From Ferruginibacter sp. (lineage in GTDB: Bacteria; Bacteroidota; Bacteroidia; Chitinophagales; Chitinophagaceae), in the NCBI GenBank assembly GCA_025357775.1, contig JANXOQ010000390.1, positions 1-23,676 on the forward strand: a DNA stretch of 23,676 bases, written 5' to 3'. Below the pieces are notes generated by a model that was not told the origin of the DNA, ran no database searches, and saw only the letters and a list, made by a program, of their open reading frames with translations. This document shows positions 1-8,300 of this stretch, in pieces. The translations under genes and the position numbers were made by a program. Within the stretch, counting starts at the first letter, position 1. Each line of letters opens with the position of its first letter.

Positions 1-267
1 AAAAAAAAACTCCCAAGCATTTATTCTAATTACATTTTTTTTTGCAGCTATACTTGAAAGTGTTTTTGAAACACTATTTATAAAAACGGGTGCTGTAATA
101 TTTTTATAATCTACCTCAGCGCTATTATTATTCAAATTAAAATAAGCTGATGCATTTTTAATATTAAAAAACTCCTCAATATTATCCACTCTTTTAAAAT
201 CTACATTTTGGCAAATATTTTTTAAAATTTCCCATTGTTCATTACTGGCGAGTACAATTAATTGCAT
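1..267 (-). CDS. Partial protein of unknown function (N-terminal 89 residues)
   Basis: An open frame reads leftward from an ATG at 267-265 and stays open to the window edge, so only the first 89 residues are seen. It begins MQLIVLASNEQWEILKN and ends in VIRINAWEFFF; the last three codons come from a run of nine T on the coding strand. There is no signal peptide, membrane segment or catalytic motif that I recognise, and I do not assign a function. Reasons to believe it is real: uninterrupted coding over 267 bases in an AT-rich region where stops are frequent, a sensible start, and a head-to-head arrangement with ridA. A -7-like TATTTTTG on the minus strand lies at 288-281, only 13 bases before the start codon. 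The rest of the gene lies to the left of the window. Confidence 0.6.
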   Translation of the reverse strand, partial: MQLIVLASNEQWEILKNICQNVDFKRVDNIEEFFNIKNASAYFNLNNNSAEVDYKNITAPVFINSVSKTLSSIAAKKNVIRINAWEFFF

Positions 268-280
268 AAAAATATTTTAG

Positions 281-312
281 CAAAAATACGTGCTACAAAG
301 AGAATATATTTG
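281..312. promoter_or_regulatory. Divergent promoter region between the left-hand gene and ridA
   Basis: Two exact matches to the Bacteroidota -7 consensus TAnnTTTG face away from each other: TATATTTG at 305-312 on the plus strand (22 bases before the ridA ATG) and TATTTTTG at 288-281 on the minus strand. No convincing -33 TTTG is seen at the right spacing for either. Such motifs occur by chance in AT-rich DNA, but their position in the only 66-base gap between divergent genes supports them. Transcript leaders would be very short. Confidence 0.45.
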
Positions 313-333
313 CGACTTAAAAAATAATTTAAC

Positions 334-711
334 ATGAATATTACAATAATAAATACTGCTGATGTACCAGCACCAATAGGGCCTTATTCTCAAGCGGTAA
401 AATCAGGAAATATGCTTTTCTTATCTGGCCAAGTTGCTTTAGATACTGATGGCAATTTAGTAATGGAAAGTATAAAAGCAGAAACACATCAGGTAATGAA
501 AAATATTTCGATACTTTTAAAAGAGGCTGGTGCAGGCTTTGAAAATATTGTAAAAACTACTATTTTTTTAACTGATATGGCTTTCTTTGCAGAAGTAAAT
601 GAAGCTTATGGCAGCTATTTTAAAACAAATTTTCCTGCAAGAGAAACAGTAGCAGTAAAGGGGTTGCCTAAAAATGTAAATGTAGAAATAAGTGTAATTG
701 CAGTTGTTTAG
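334..711 (+). CDS. ridA: RidA family reactive imine/enamine deaminase
   Basis: RidA hydrolyses reactive 2-aminoacrylate and related enamines/imines released by PLP enzymes such as threonine dehydratase, giving 2-keto acids and ammonia; it acts in the cytosol as a homotrimer. The 125-residue product has the family's usual length and runs through all its landmarks: the N-terminal PIGPYSQAV, SGQVALD, a helix ending in LLKEAGAGFENIVKTT, and the C-terminal FPARETVAVKGLPKNVNVEIS. Arg103 and Glu118 match the substrate-binding Arg and the Glu of characterised RidA proteins. The ATG at 334 is the only reasonable start and lies just after the promoter motif at 305-312. It is separated by 148 bases from the next gene and may be monocistronic. 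Function is assigned by family resemblance. Confidence 0.93.
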   Translation: MNITIINTADVPAPIGPYSQAVKSGNMLFLSGQVALDTDGNLVMESIKAETHQVMKNISILLKEAGAGFENIVKTTIFLTDMAFFAEVNEAYGSYFKTNFPARETVAVKGLPKNVNVEISVIAVV

Positions 712-859
712 AAAAGTAATAGCTTTAAAAATTTGAAGTTTTTTTTATTAAAATACAAATTTCATATTTGCGACTCTAAATTTTTTGTTTAAACTTTATT
801 AATCCTAACTAAGATTGCAACTTTAAATTAGTATTTTTAAATTTGAATTTAAAATATAT

Positions 860-1789
860 ATGATACTAATAACGGCTAAAGCTCATCCTTACCTAATAGA
901 AACTTTTGAAAAAAAAGGTGAAGACGTATTGTACTTGCCCGATATAAAGCATGAAGAACTTTTACAAAAAATACCTTTAGTACGTGGCTTAATTGTAACT
1001 ACTCGTTTAAAGATAGATAAGCAAATAATAGAAGCGGCAAAAAAACTACAATGGATAGGTAGGCTTGGAAGTGGTATGGAATTAATAGATACAAAATACG
1101 CAGCTACAAAACAAATAGTATGTATTAGCAGCCCAGAAGGGAACCGAAATGCAGTAGCAGAGCATGCTATGGGTATGTTGCTTACTATGATGAATAAAAT
1201 AATAAGAAGTACAACACAAGTAAAAGAAGGTAAGTGGATAAGAGATGAAAATAGAGCTACCGAAATAAGTGGTAAAACGATAGGCATTATTGGGTATGGA
1301 AATACTGGACAAATGTTTGCAAAAAAACTTTCTTCCTTTGATGTAACCATGCTGGCCTATGATAAATACAAGAAAGATTTTGGAGGAGAATTAATTAGAG
1401 AAGTGGAGCTAAATCAGATATGTAAATATGCAGATGTAATTAGTTTTCATGTGCCTTTAAGCAAAGAAACAAAAGCAATGGCAAATGAATCTTTTTTTAA
1501 TAAATTAAAAAATAAGCCTTTTATCATAAATACCTCAAGAGGTAATGTGATTGATACAACTGCCCTAATAAATGCTTTGAAAGAAGATAAAATAAGCGGC
1601 GTTGCATTAGATGTACTTGAAAACGAAAAGTTAGAAACGCTTTCACTTTTACAAAAACAACAACTTAATATTTTATTGGCAGATGAAAGAGTATTAATTA
1701 CACCACATATAGCTGGTTATAGCCATGAGGCTTTTTTTAAAATGAGTGAAGTGATTGTAAATAAATTAAGAAAATTATGTTTATTATAA
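860..1789 (+). CDS. D-isomer-specific 2-hydroxyacid dehydrogenase (SerA-like, no ACT domain)
   Basis: This is a cytosolic NAD(P)-dependent oxidoreductase interconverting a D-2-hydroxy acid and a 2-keto acid. The 309 residues show the family's layout: a split catalytic domain, then the Rossmann dinucleotide fold with GYGNTG at 145-150 and an acidic residue at the end of the next strand (LAYDKYK), then the catalytic set Arg227 (in NTSRGNVID), Glu256 (in DVLENEKL, where most relatives have a Pro after the Glu) and His283 (in ITPHIAGYS). The length fits members without the C-terminal ACT domain of long-type SerA, so 3-phosphoglycerate dehydrogenase, glyoxylate/hydroxypyruvate reductase or another substrate are all possible; I leave the symbol empty. 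A near-match to the -7 motif (CATATTTG, 763-770) lies upstream. The hairpin at 1830-1864 may terminate its transcript. Confidence 0.88.
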   Translation: MILITAKAHPYLIETFEKKGEDVLYLPDIKHEELLQKIPLVRGLIVTTRLKIDKQIIEAAKKLQWIGRLGSGMELIDTKYAATKQIVCISSPEGNRNAVAEHAMGMLLTMMNKIIRSTTQVKEGKWIRDENRATEISGKTIGIIGYGNTGQMFAKKLSSFDVTMLAYDKYKKDFGGELIREVELNQICKYADVISFHVPLSKETKAMANESFFNKLKNKPFIINTSRGNVIDTTALINALKEDKISGVALDVLENEKLETLSLLQKQQLNILLADERVLITPHIAGYSHEAFFKMSEVIVNKLRKLCLL

Positions 1790-1812
1790 ATAACATTAAT
1801 GTAAAAAAGTTA

Positions 1813-1820
1813 TACATTTG
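1813..1820 (+). promoter_or_regulatory. Candidate greA promoter (-7 element)
   Basis: TACATTTG is an exact match to TAnnTTTG, 64 bases before the greA start and 23 bases after the dehydrogenase stop. No clear -33 TTTG lies 19-21 bases upstream. If it is used, transcription would start at about 1826, so the hairpin at 1830-1853 would be the very 5' end of the greA transcript. Confidence 0.4.
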
Positions 1821-1829
1821 TGTATCTGC

Positions 1830-1864
1830 AACGCCTCAGTAAAATGAGGCGTTATATTTTTTTG
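1830..1864 (+). terminator. Intrinsic terminator-like hairpin in front of greA
   Basis: A perfect 9-bp stem, AACGCCTCA (1830-1838) with TGAGGCGTT (1845-1853), closes a six-base loop and is followed by a T-rich tract (1854-1863). It is the most GC-rich stem seen in any spacer of this window. The simple reading is the terminator of the upstream dehydrogenase gene. The odd point is that a promoter-like motif ends only nine bases before it, so it could also act on greA transcripts as a leader attenuator. Confidence 0.65.
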
Positions 1865-1884
1865 TAAAACACAAATCGTTTTTT

Positions 1885-2358
1885 ATGTCAGATACAAATT
1901 ATGTAACCCAAGAAAATTTTGATAAACTTCAAATAGATTTACACCGTTTAAAATCTATAGATAGACCAGCTGCAAGCGCCGCTATTGGTGAGGCCAGAGA
2001 GAAAGGCGACCTAAAAGAAAATGCAGAATATGATGCGGCCAAAGAAGCACAAGGATTGCTAGAAGCAAAAATAAATTATTTAGAAAGCGTAGTTTCTACA
2101 GCAAGGATATTGGATGAAAGTACGATAGATACGAGCCGTGTAAGTATACTTACTAAAGTTACACTGCTAAACCTTGGCACAAAAAAAACAGTTACTTATC
2201 ATATCGTTTCAGAAAATGAGGCAGATTTAAAGCAAGGTAAAATATCTGTAACATCACCCATAGGCAAAGGCTTATTAGGAAAAGTAAAAGGAGATATTGC
2301 AGAAGTAGTAGTACCAGCCGGTGTAATGAAATTTGAAATAAAAGATATTTCTATATAG
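1885..2358 (+). CDS. greA: Transcription elongation factor GreA
   Basis: GreA enters the RNA polymerase secondary channel and stimulates cleavage of the backtracked 3' end of the nascent RNA, rescuing stalled complexes. The 157 residues match the usual ~158. The N-terminal coiled coil (about 1-75) carries the tip motif GDLKENAEYDAA; Asp42 and Glu45 correspond to the Asp41/Glu44 pair of E. coli GreA that coordinates the catalytic Mg. The C-terminal FKBP-like domain (about 80-157) includes VTYHIVSENEAD and SPIGKGLLGK. The ATG at 1885 gives the expected N-terminus. It is followed after 76 bases by the HIT gene on the same strand and probably heads the greA-HIT-HD-lpxD transcript. Its leader, with promoter motif and hairpin, suggests possible attenuation. 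Confidence 0.95.
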   Translation: MSDTNYVTQENFDKLQIDLHRLKSIDRPAASAAIGEAREKGDLKENAEYDAAKEAQGLLEAKINYLESVVSTARILDESTIDTSRVSILTKVTLLNLGTKKTVTYHIVSENEADLKQGKISVTSPIGKGLLGKVKGDIAEVVVPAGVMKFEIKDISI

Positions 2359-2434
2359 TCATTCAGTAAGTTGTTTTAGTACAGTTGGTAAAAAACCTTT
2401 TGAACCTTGACACCTAAGAACCTGAAATTTTAAC

Positions 2435-2848
2435 ATGCCCCAAATGAGCATTTTTTCAAAAATAATAGCTGGCGAAATACCCTGCTACAAAATAAAAGAA
2501 GACGAGCATTTTATTGCTTTTTTAGATGTATTTCCTTTGGTAAAAGGACACGTACTGGTAGTACCAAAAATTGAAGTTGATAAATTGTTTGACTTACCAA
2601 AAAGCTACCTACAAGAAATTTTATTATTTGCAAAATCTATTGCAACCGCTGTAGAAAAATCTTTTGATTGCAAGCGTTGTGGCATAAGTGTAATAGGCTT
2701 AGAAGTGTCACATGCTCATTTACACATTGTACCAATAAATAATGCAGATGATTTGAATTTTACAAAAGAAAAATTAATCTTACATGCAGATGAAATGAAA
2801 GAAATACAACAAAGAATTATTGATAATATGAATTCAATTATTCTATAA
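2435..2848 (+). CDS. HIT family nucleotide hydrolase/transferase
   Basis: Histidine-triad proteins hydrolyse or transfer nucleoside monophosphates from substrates such as AMP-lysine, AMP-NH2 or dinucleoside polyphosphates. The diagnostic triad HAHLHIV is present with His93, His95 and His97, preceded by the conserved GHVLVVPK and a typical N-terminal IFSKIIAGEIPCYKI. The full frame is 137 residues; starting at the second ATG (2444, giving MSIF) would yield 134 residues and matches the common N-terminus of this family better, so either start is possible. It sits between greA and the HD gene on the same strand, 40 bases before the latter, which fits co-transcription. The physiological substrate cannot be told from the sequence. 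Confidence 0.9.
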   Translation: MPQMSIFSKIIAGEIPCYKIKEDEHFIAFLDVFPLVKGHVLVVPKIEVDKLFDLPKSYLQEILLFAKSIATAVEKSFDCKRCGISVIGLEVSHAHLHIVPINNADDLNFTKEKLILHADEMKEIQQRIIDNMNSIIL

Positions 2849-2888
2849 ATATAATTTTTTAAGAAAATTATATAAGAAAAAAAATCCT

Positions 2889-4073
2889 ATGCCTTTTTAC
2901 AAAATAATAAATGACCCTGTTTATGGTTTCATCACAATAGATGATGAACTTATTTACAAAATAATTGCGCATCCATATTATCAACGCCTCCGCAGAATAC
3001 AACAAATGGCAATGGCTAATTTAGTGTATCCAGGTGCGGTGCATACTAGGCTGCATCACTCTCTAGGTGCGTATCACCTTATGTGTATTGCTTTACAAGA
3101 GCTCACAAGAAAAGGCATAGATATTTCAGCACAAGAACAACAAGGCGCAAAAATTGCTATACTATTACATGATGTAGGGCATGGGCCATACTCGCATGCA
3201 CTTGAGCAAGTACTTGCCGAGGGTGTGCATCATGAAAAAATATCTTTGTTAATTATTGAAGAGCTGAATAAAATATTTGATGGTGCATTACAAATTGCTT
3301 TAGAGATTTTTAATGGTACATATCATAAAAAATATTTGCACCAGCTTGTAAGTGGACAGCTAGATGTAGATAGAATTGATTACTTAAGTAGAGACAGTTT
3401 TTTTACCGGAGTAGTGGAAGGTTATGTAGGGTATGATAGAATTTTGAAAATGATAACTGTGCATGATGGAGAGTTAATGGTAGAAGAAAAAGGTATTTAC
3501 TCTATTGAAAATTTTTTGATAGCACGAAGGCTTATGTACAGGCAGGTGTACCTACACAAAACTGTAGTGAGTGCAGAGCAAATGCTTCAAAGAATTATAA
3601 AAAGAGCAAAATTTATAAACGCAGAGTGCCAGCAGCCACTTAATATGTTTATTAATGAACCTTTACAAAATATTACGCTTGAGCAGTTTTGCAGTATAGA
3701 TGATGCAGATGTAATGATGGCTATAAAAAATTGGTGCAACCATACAGATAAAGTTTTATCTATACTTTGCAAAGGGATATTAGATAGAAAATTATTAAAA
3801 GTAAAATATCTTTCCGCTTTGGTAGGAGATGCAGCGTTATTAGAAAAAAGAGCGTCTATTGCAATTGAGTTTGGTATTAGCGATGTAGATGCAGCATGGC
3901 TTGTATTTGCTGGTGAAGCCACCAGTAGCACCTATAATTTTGATGAGCAACCTATTAAAATTTTATTTAAGGATGGTAGTGTAAGAAATATTTCTGAGGT
4001 AGATGATGCACTAATAAATGAAAGCTTGCGAGGGAATATCAAAAAATATTATATTTGTTATCCTAGTGTTTAA
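2889..4073 (+). CDS. HD-domain phosphohydrolase (dNTPase/SAMHD1-like, COG1078 type)
   Basis: A cytosolic metal-dependent phosphohydrolase of the HD superfamily, of the subgroup containing bacterial dNTP triphosphohydrolases and SAMHD1-like proteins. Of 394 residues, the first ~190 form the HD domain: the start motif DPVYGFITID, RLRRIQQMAMANLVYPGA, His57 in TRLHHSLGAYH, the HD doublet His94-Asp95 in LLHDVGHGPYSHALE, and a later Asp in QLDVDRIDYLSRDSF (159-171). The C-terminal half is less conserved. Length and order fit the family. It ends 18 bases before lpxD, so the two are very likely co-transcribed; HD-lpxD adjacency is, to my knowledge, common in Bacteroidota. The true substrate (dNTP or another nucleotide) is not determined by what can be seen. 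Confidence 0.88.
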   Translation: MPFYKIINDPVYGFITIDDELIYKIIAHPYYQRLRRIQQMAMANLVYPGAVHTRLHHSLGAYHLMCIALQELTRKGIDISAQEQQGAKIAILLHDVGHGPYSHALEQVLAEGVHHEKISLLIIEELNKIFDGALQIALEIFNGTYHKKYLHQLVSGQLDVDRIDYLSRDSFFTGVVEGYVGYDRILKMITVHDGELMVEEKGIYSIENFLIARRLMYRQVYLHKTVVSAEQMLQRIIKRAKFINAECQQPLNMFINEPLQNITLEQFCSIDDADVMMAIKNWCNHTDKVLSILCKGILDRKLLKVKYLSALVGDAALLEKRASIAIEFGISDVDAAWLVFAGEATSSTYNFDEQPIKILFKDGSVRNISEVDDALINESLRGNIKKYYICYPSV

Positions 4074-4091
4074 AATAAAATTTAACCAATA

Positions 4092-5141
4092 ATGCAATTT
4101 ACCGCAAAACAAATAGCTGAAATAGTTGGTGGAACTGTAGAAGGCAATGAAAATATTACGGTAGGTTCATTTGGTAAAATTGAAGAAGCAAAATCAGGTG
4201 AATTAGCTTTTTTAGCTAATCCTAAATACGAAGAATATTTATATAGCTCTAATGCCGATATTATTATAATTAATGAGGCTCAAATATTAAAACAACCTAC
4301 AACCGCCACCCTCATACGAGTAGCAGATGCATATAGTGCCTTTGCATTATTGCTTCGGCAATACGAAAGGATGCAATCTCAGCAAATGATTGGCATACAA
4401 GAGCCTGTTTACATTCATGCTACAGTAAAAAAAGGCAACGATATTTTTATAGGAGCTTTTGCTTACATAGGAGAAAATGTTACAATTGCTGATGGAGTAA
4501 AAATTTATCCAAATGCTTATATAGGTAATAATGTTATAATTGGTGAAAAATCAATAATTCACCCAGGTGTAAAAATTTATCATGATTGTATAATTGGAAA
4601 CAGAGTAGTAATACATGCTGGTACAATAATAGGTGGTGATGGATTTGGCTTTGCCCCACAGATAAATGGTAGTTTTAAAAAAGTACCACAAATGGGCAAT
4701 GTTATTATAGAAGATTATGTAGAAATAGGCAGCAATACTACCATTGATAGAGCAACTATGGGAAGCACAATTATAAAATCAGGTGCTAAGTTGGATAATC
4801 TTTTACAAATTGCACATAATGTAGAAATAGGAAACAATACCATTATAGCTGCACAAAGTGGCATAAGCGGTAGTACCAAAATAGGAAACAATGTTATGAT
4901 TGGTGGGCAAGTAGGTATTGTAGGGCATCTTACAATTGCAGATGGAAGTAAAATAAATGCACAAAGTGGTGTTAGCAAATCTCTGAAAAACAAAGGACAA
5001 ATTGTAACTGGCTCACCAGCTTACGACTTTACAGCTGCATTGCGCAGCCAAGCGCTAATACGAAAGCTGCCAGAGCTTGAAAAAAGAGTGAAAGCGTTAG
5101 AAGATGAATTAAAAAAGCTTAATAGTATCAAGGCAGAATAA
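4092..5141 (+). CDS. lpxD: UDP-3-O-acylglucosamine N-acyltransferase LpxD
   Basis: LpxD adds the second acyl chain (from acyl-ACP) to UDP-3-O-acylglucosamine, the third step of lipid A synthesis; it is a cytosolic homotrimer. The 349 residues show an N-terminal uridine-binding domain (about 1-100, beginning [20 protein letters not shown]), then a left-handed beta-helix of hexapeptide repeats (about 105-310, with many [IVL]G-x-x-[VIA] steps such as [18 protein letters not shown]), and a C-terminal helix ([22 protein letters not shown]). His242 in [10 protein letters not shown] corresponds to the catalytic His239 of E. coli LpxD. The start follows the HD gene by 18 bases. In many Bacteroidota lpxC/fabZ and lpxA follow; here they do not. 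Confidence 0.95.
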   Translation: MQFTAKQIAEIVGGTVEGNENITVGSFGKIEEAKSGELAFLANPKYEEYLYSSNADIIIINEAQILKQPTTATLIRVADAYSAFALLLRQYERMQSQQMIGIQEPVYIHATVKKGNDIFIGAFAYIGENVTIADGVKIYPNAYIGNNVIIGEKSIIHPGVKIYHDCIIGNRVVIHAGTIIGGDGFGFAPQINGSFKKVPQMGNVIIEDYVEIGSNTTIDRATMGSTIIKSGAKLDNLLQIAHNVEIGNNTIIAAQSGISGSTKIGNNVMIGGQVGIVGHLTIADGSKINAQSGVSKSLKNKGQIVTGSPAYDFTAALRSQALIRKLPELEKRVKALEDELKKLNSIKAE

Positions 5142-5171
5142 CTAAATACAATTTCGATTGTTCCTTAAAGA

Positions 5172-5253
5172 AAATAAACTTTCATCAATTGCAGTTTATT
5201 TAGCAAAATAAACAATGCTTAAAATTTATTTTATATTGCTAAATGCTTTTTTT
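5172..5253 (+). terminator. Weak AT-rich hairpins after lpxD, possible terminator
   Basis: A perfect 9-bp AT-rich stem AAATAAACT (5172-5180)/AGTTTATTT (5193-5201) is followed by a second, bulged pairing of TAGCAA (5201-5206) with TTGCTA (5236-5241), helped by AATAAA/TTTATT, and then seven T at 5247-5253. This is a plausible end for the greA-lpxD transcript, but the stems are A-T only and such pairings are common in DNA of this composition. Confidence 0.3.
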
Positions 5254-5334
5254 AATACTTGTAATTTTTAAATGTAGTCTTTGTATAAATTCTATATTTT
5301 CATATATTTTACTTAATTTGTATAAATTTCTCTT

Positions 5335-8300
5335 TTGAAACCTTTTTACAAAATAAAATTATTAATAAGTTTTTTATTGTTGCAATTATTTGCCACAAAG
5401 TTTTGTAACGCACAAATGGAATTTATACAAAACAAAGGGCAGTGGGATACTAAAATAAATTACAAAGCAGATTTTAAAACTGGTGCTTTTTTTTTGGAAA
5501 AACAAGGTTTCACAGTCAAAATAAATAGTGCGGAAGATTTAAAAAGATTTTCTTTAAGAAAACATGGAATGGAAAAAAAAGCATTTTTAAAAAATGCTTA
5601 CGATACCCTTCATTCTTTTGCATACAATGTTCGATTTCTAGGTGCTTCCGAAAACCCCACAAGGCTACCAGATAAATCTTTGCCTACCTACAATAATTAT
5701 TTTATTGGAAATGATAATACAAAATGGGCTGCTTACTGCAAAATATATACAGCCATTACTTACAAAAATATTTACCCAAATATTGATGTAAGATATTATA
5801 GTACACAAAATACTTTGAAGTACGATTTTATAATACACCCTGGTGGAAACCCTGCCAGTATTGCCATGCGCTATGATGGGGTAAAAAGTTTGACAATAAA
5901 TAATAAAGCTTTAATTATTGGCACTTCGTTAGATGATGTAAAAGAATTGCCACCATATTCTTATCAAACAAATACAAATAATAACAAGGAAGTTGTTACA
6001 AAATATGTGGTAAAAGATAATGTAGTAACATTTGCAGTAGGTAATTACAATCACAACGAAACTTTAGTTATAGATCCACAATTAATATTTTCATCCTTTA
6101 CAGGTAGCACCACAGATAACTGGGGCTATACTGCTACGCCGGGTGCAGATGGCAGTTTTTTTTCTGGCGGTGTTTCTTTTGATAACGGGTTTCCTACTTC
6201 TTTAGGTGCCTTTCAAACCACTTATCAGGGTACTACACCAGGTTCTTATCAAACAGGGTGGGATATGTCTTTTTTCAAATTTTCTGCAAATGGTTCTCAA
6301 AGAATTTATGCTACCTATATTGGCGGTAGCAATAATGAACAACCACATAGTATTATTGCAGATGCGGAAGGTAATTTAATTATTGCTGGCAGAACAAACT
6401 CTCCTAACTACCCATTGCTTACTAGCATACCAGCCACAGGCACAGGTTATGATATACTTATTACAAAACTAAATGCTACTGGCACAGCATTATTAGGCTC
6501 GGTAAAAATTGGGGGCAGTGGTGATGATGGTATGAATATAGCCGATAAAGAAACAGTAAATGGAGATACTAGCATAAGAAGAAACTATGGTGATGATGCT
6601 CGAAGCGAAGTGATACTAGATGCGTCAAATAATGTAATTGTAGCATCTTGCACAAAATCAAATAATTTTCCTGTGGCAGCTGCATTGCAACCTACTTTTG
6701 GCGGTGGTGTGCAAGATGGTATTATTCTAAAACTTACACCCAATCTTACTAATTTAATTTTTTCTACATATTATGGAGGTAGCTTAAATGATGCATGTTT
6801 TGTAACTGCTATAAATCCACTTACAGGAAATTTGTATGTAGGTGGCTCTACAGAAAGTAATAATATACCTGGTAATAAAACGGGTTCAGTTTCGCCTAAT
6901 TTTTTAGGAAATATTGATGGCTTTGTAACTGAGCTACAGCCCAATGGTAGCGCAATAATTAAAACAACTTATATTGGCACGACAGGTATTGATGCAGTAT
7001 ACGGATTAAAATTTGATAAGTATGGTTATCCTTATGTAATGGGCACTACAACTGGCAATTGGGTTGCTATTAATGCATTTTATAATGTACCAAATTCAAA
7101 ACAATTTATTGCCAAATTAAAACCAGATTTATCAGCCTATGTTTACTCAACCAATTTTGGAGTAAGTTCTACTTTACCTAATATTTCTCCCATAGCATTT
7201 TTAGTAGACCGTTGCGAAAATGTGTACGTATCTGGCTGGGGTGGGCAGGTAAATACAATGACAGGCTATACAAATAGTAATATGGGAACTTTACCCGAGG
7301 TAAATCCGTTGCCTAATATTCCTGCTATTGATAGTTCTGATTTTTATTTTTTTGTATTAAGAAAAGATGCACAATCACAATTGTTTGGTAGCCATTTTGG
7401 TCAGTTTGGCGGCTCTGGCGACCATGTAGATGGAGGCACAAGCAGGTTTGATGCCAATGGAGTTATTTATCAAGCAATATGCGCAAATTGTTTAGGTTTT
7501 GGTGTAGCTGCCTTTCCTACATATCCTACAACAGGGTCTAGTATGCCTTGGTCTTCCATAAACCCAAGCAATAATTGTAACCTTGCTGCTGTAAAAATAG
7601 ATATGAATTTTGCAGGCATAGCTACCACTATACAATCATCTATAGCTGGGGTATTAAACGATACTCTCGGCTGCAGACCTGTACTAGTAACCTTTAGAGA
7701 TACATTGCAAAAAGGAGTAAAATATTATTGGAATTTTAACGTGGTGGGTTTCCCAAATAATATAGATACCATTACGCTTGGTGCAACTGCAACACATTTT
7801 TATACTGTAAATGGTAGTTATAAAGTAAGGCTCATATCAGAAGATTCTAGCACATGCAATATTAGAGATACCTCTTACATAAATATTGAAATTACAGAAA
7901 GGGTAGCCACACCAAGTTTTAATTTTAAAAAAATTGGAAGTTGCACTAGTACAAAGTATGAATTCACCAATACATCTTTTCCAAGTGATGCTACTATTTT
8001 TAATAATAAATCTTTTGAGTGGGATTATGGGGATGGGTCGCCAAAAGACACCACAAATAAAATGCCGAATAGATTTCACACTTTCCCTGGATCTGGCACC
8101 TATTTTGTAAAACTAAAAGCCATAGATGATAGGTTTTGTAACACACCATTAACAGAAACACAAAAAATTATTATAGCTACAAATGTAACAGCTAGTACAA
8201 TTTCGCTTTTAGGGGGTTGTACACCATATAGTACTACGTTTGTCAATAATTCTATAAATGGAATTACTTACAAATGGGAATTTTTAAATGCCGTTACCAA

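Noticed and set aside
1..9. Run of nine A at the left edge
   Set aside because: It reads as Phe codons of the partial minus-strand gene and continues outside the window; a frameshift or slippage site cannot be judged from one edge.
763..770. CATATTTG upstream of the hydroxyacid dehydrogenase and TTAATTTG (5313-5320) upstream of giant copy 1 as promoters
   Set aside because: Each has a mismatch in the TA of TAnnTTTG and no -33 TTTG at proper spacing; in this base composition such near-matches are frequent.
889..1350. 153-residue minus-strand frame opposite the hydroxyacid dehydrogenase
   Set aside because: It lies fully antisense to a gene with clear catalytic motifs, has no family features and is cysteine/serine-rich as expected of a mirror frame.
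3587..3931. 114-residue minus-strand frame opposite the HD gene; similar ones opposite lpxD (4715-4993), rplC, rplD, rpsC, rplX, rpsH and rplF
   Set aside because: Shadows of the conserved genes on the other strand.
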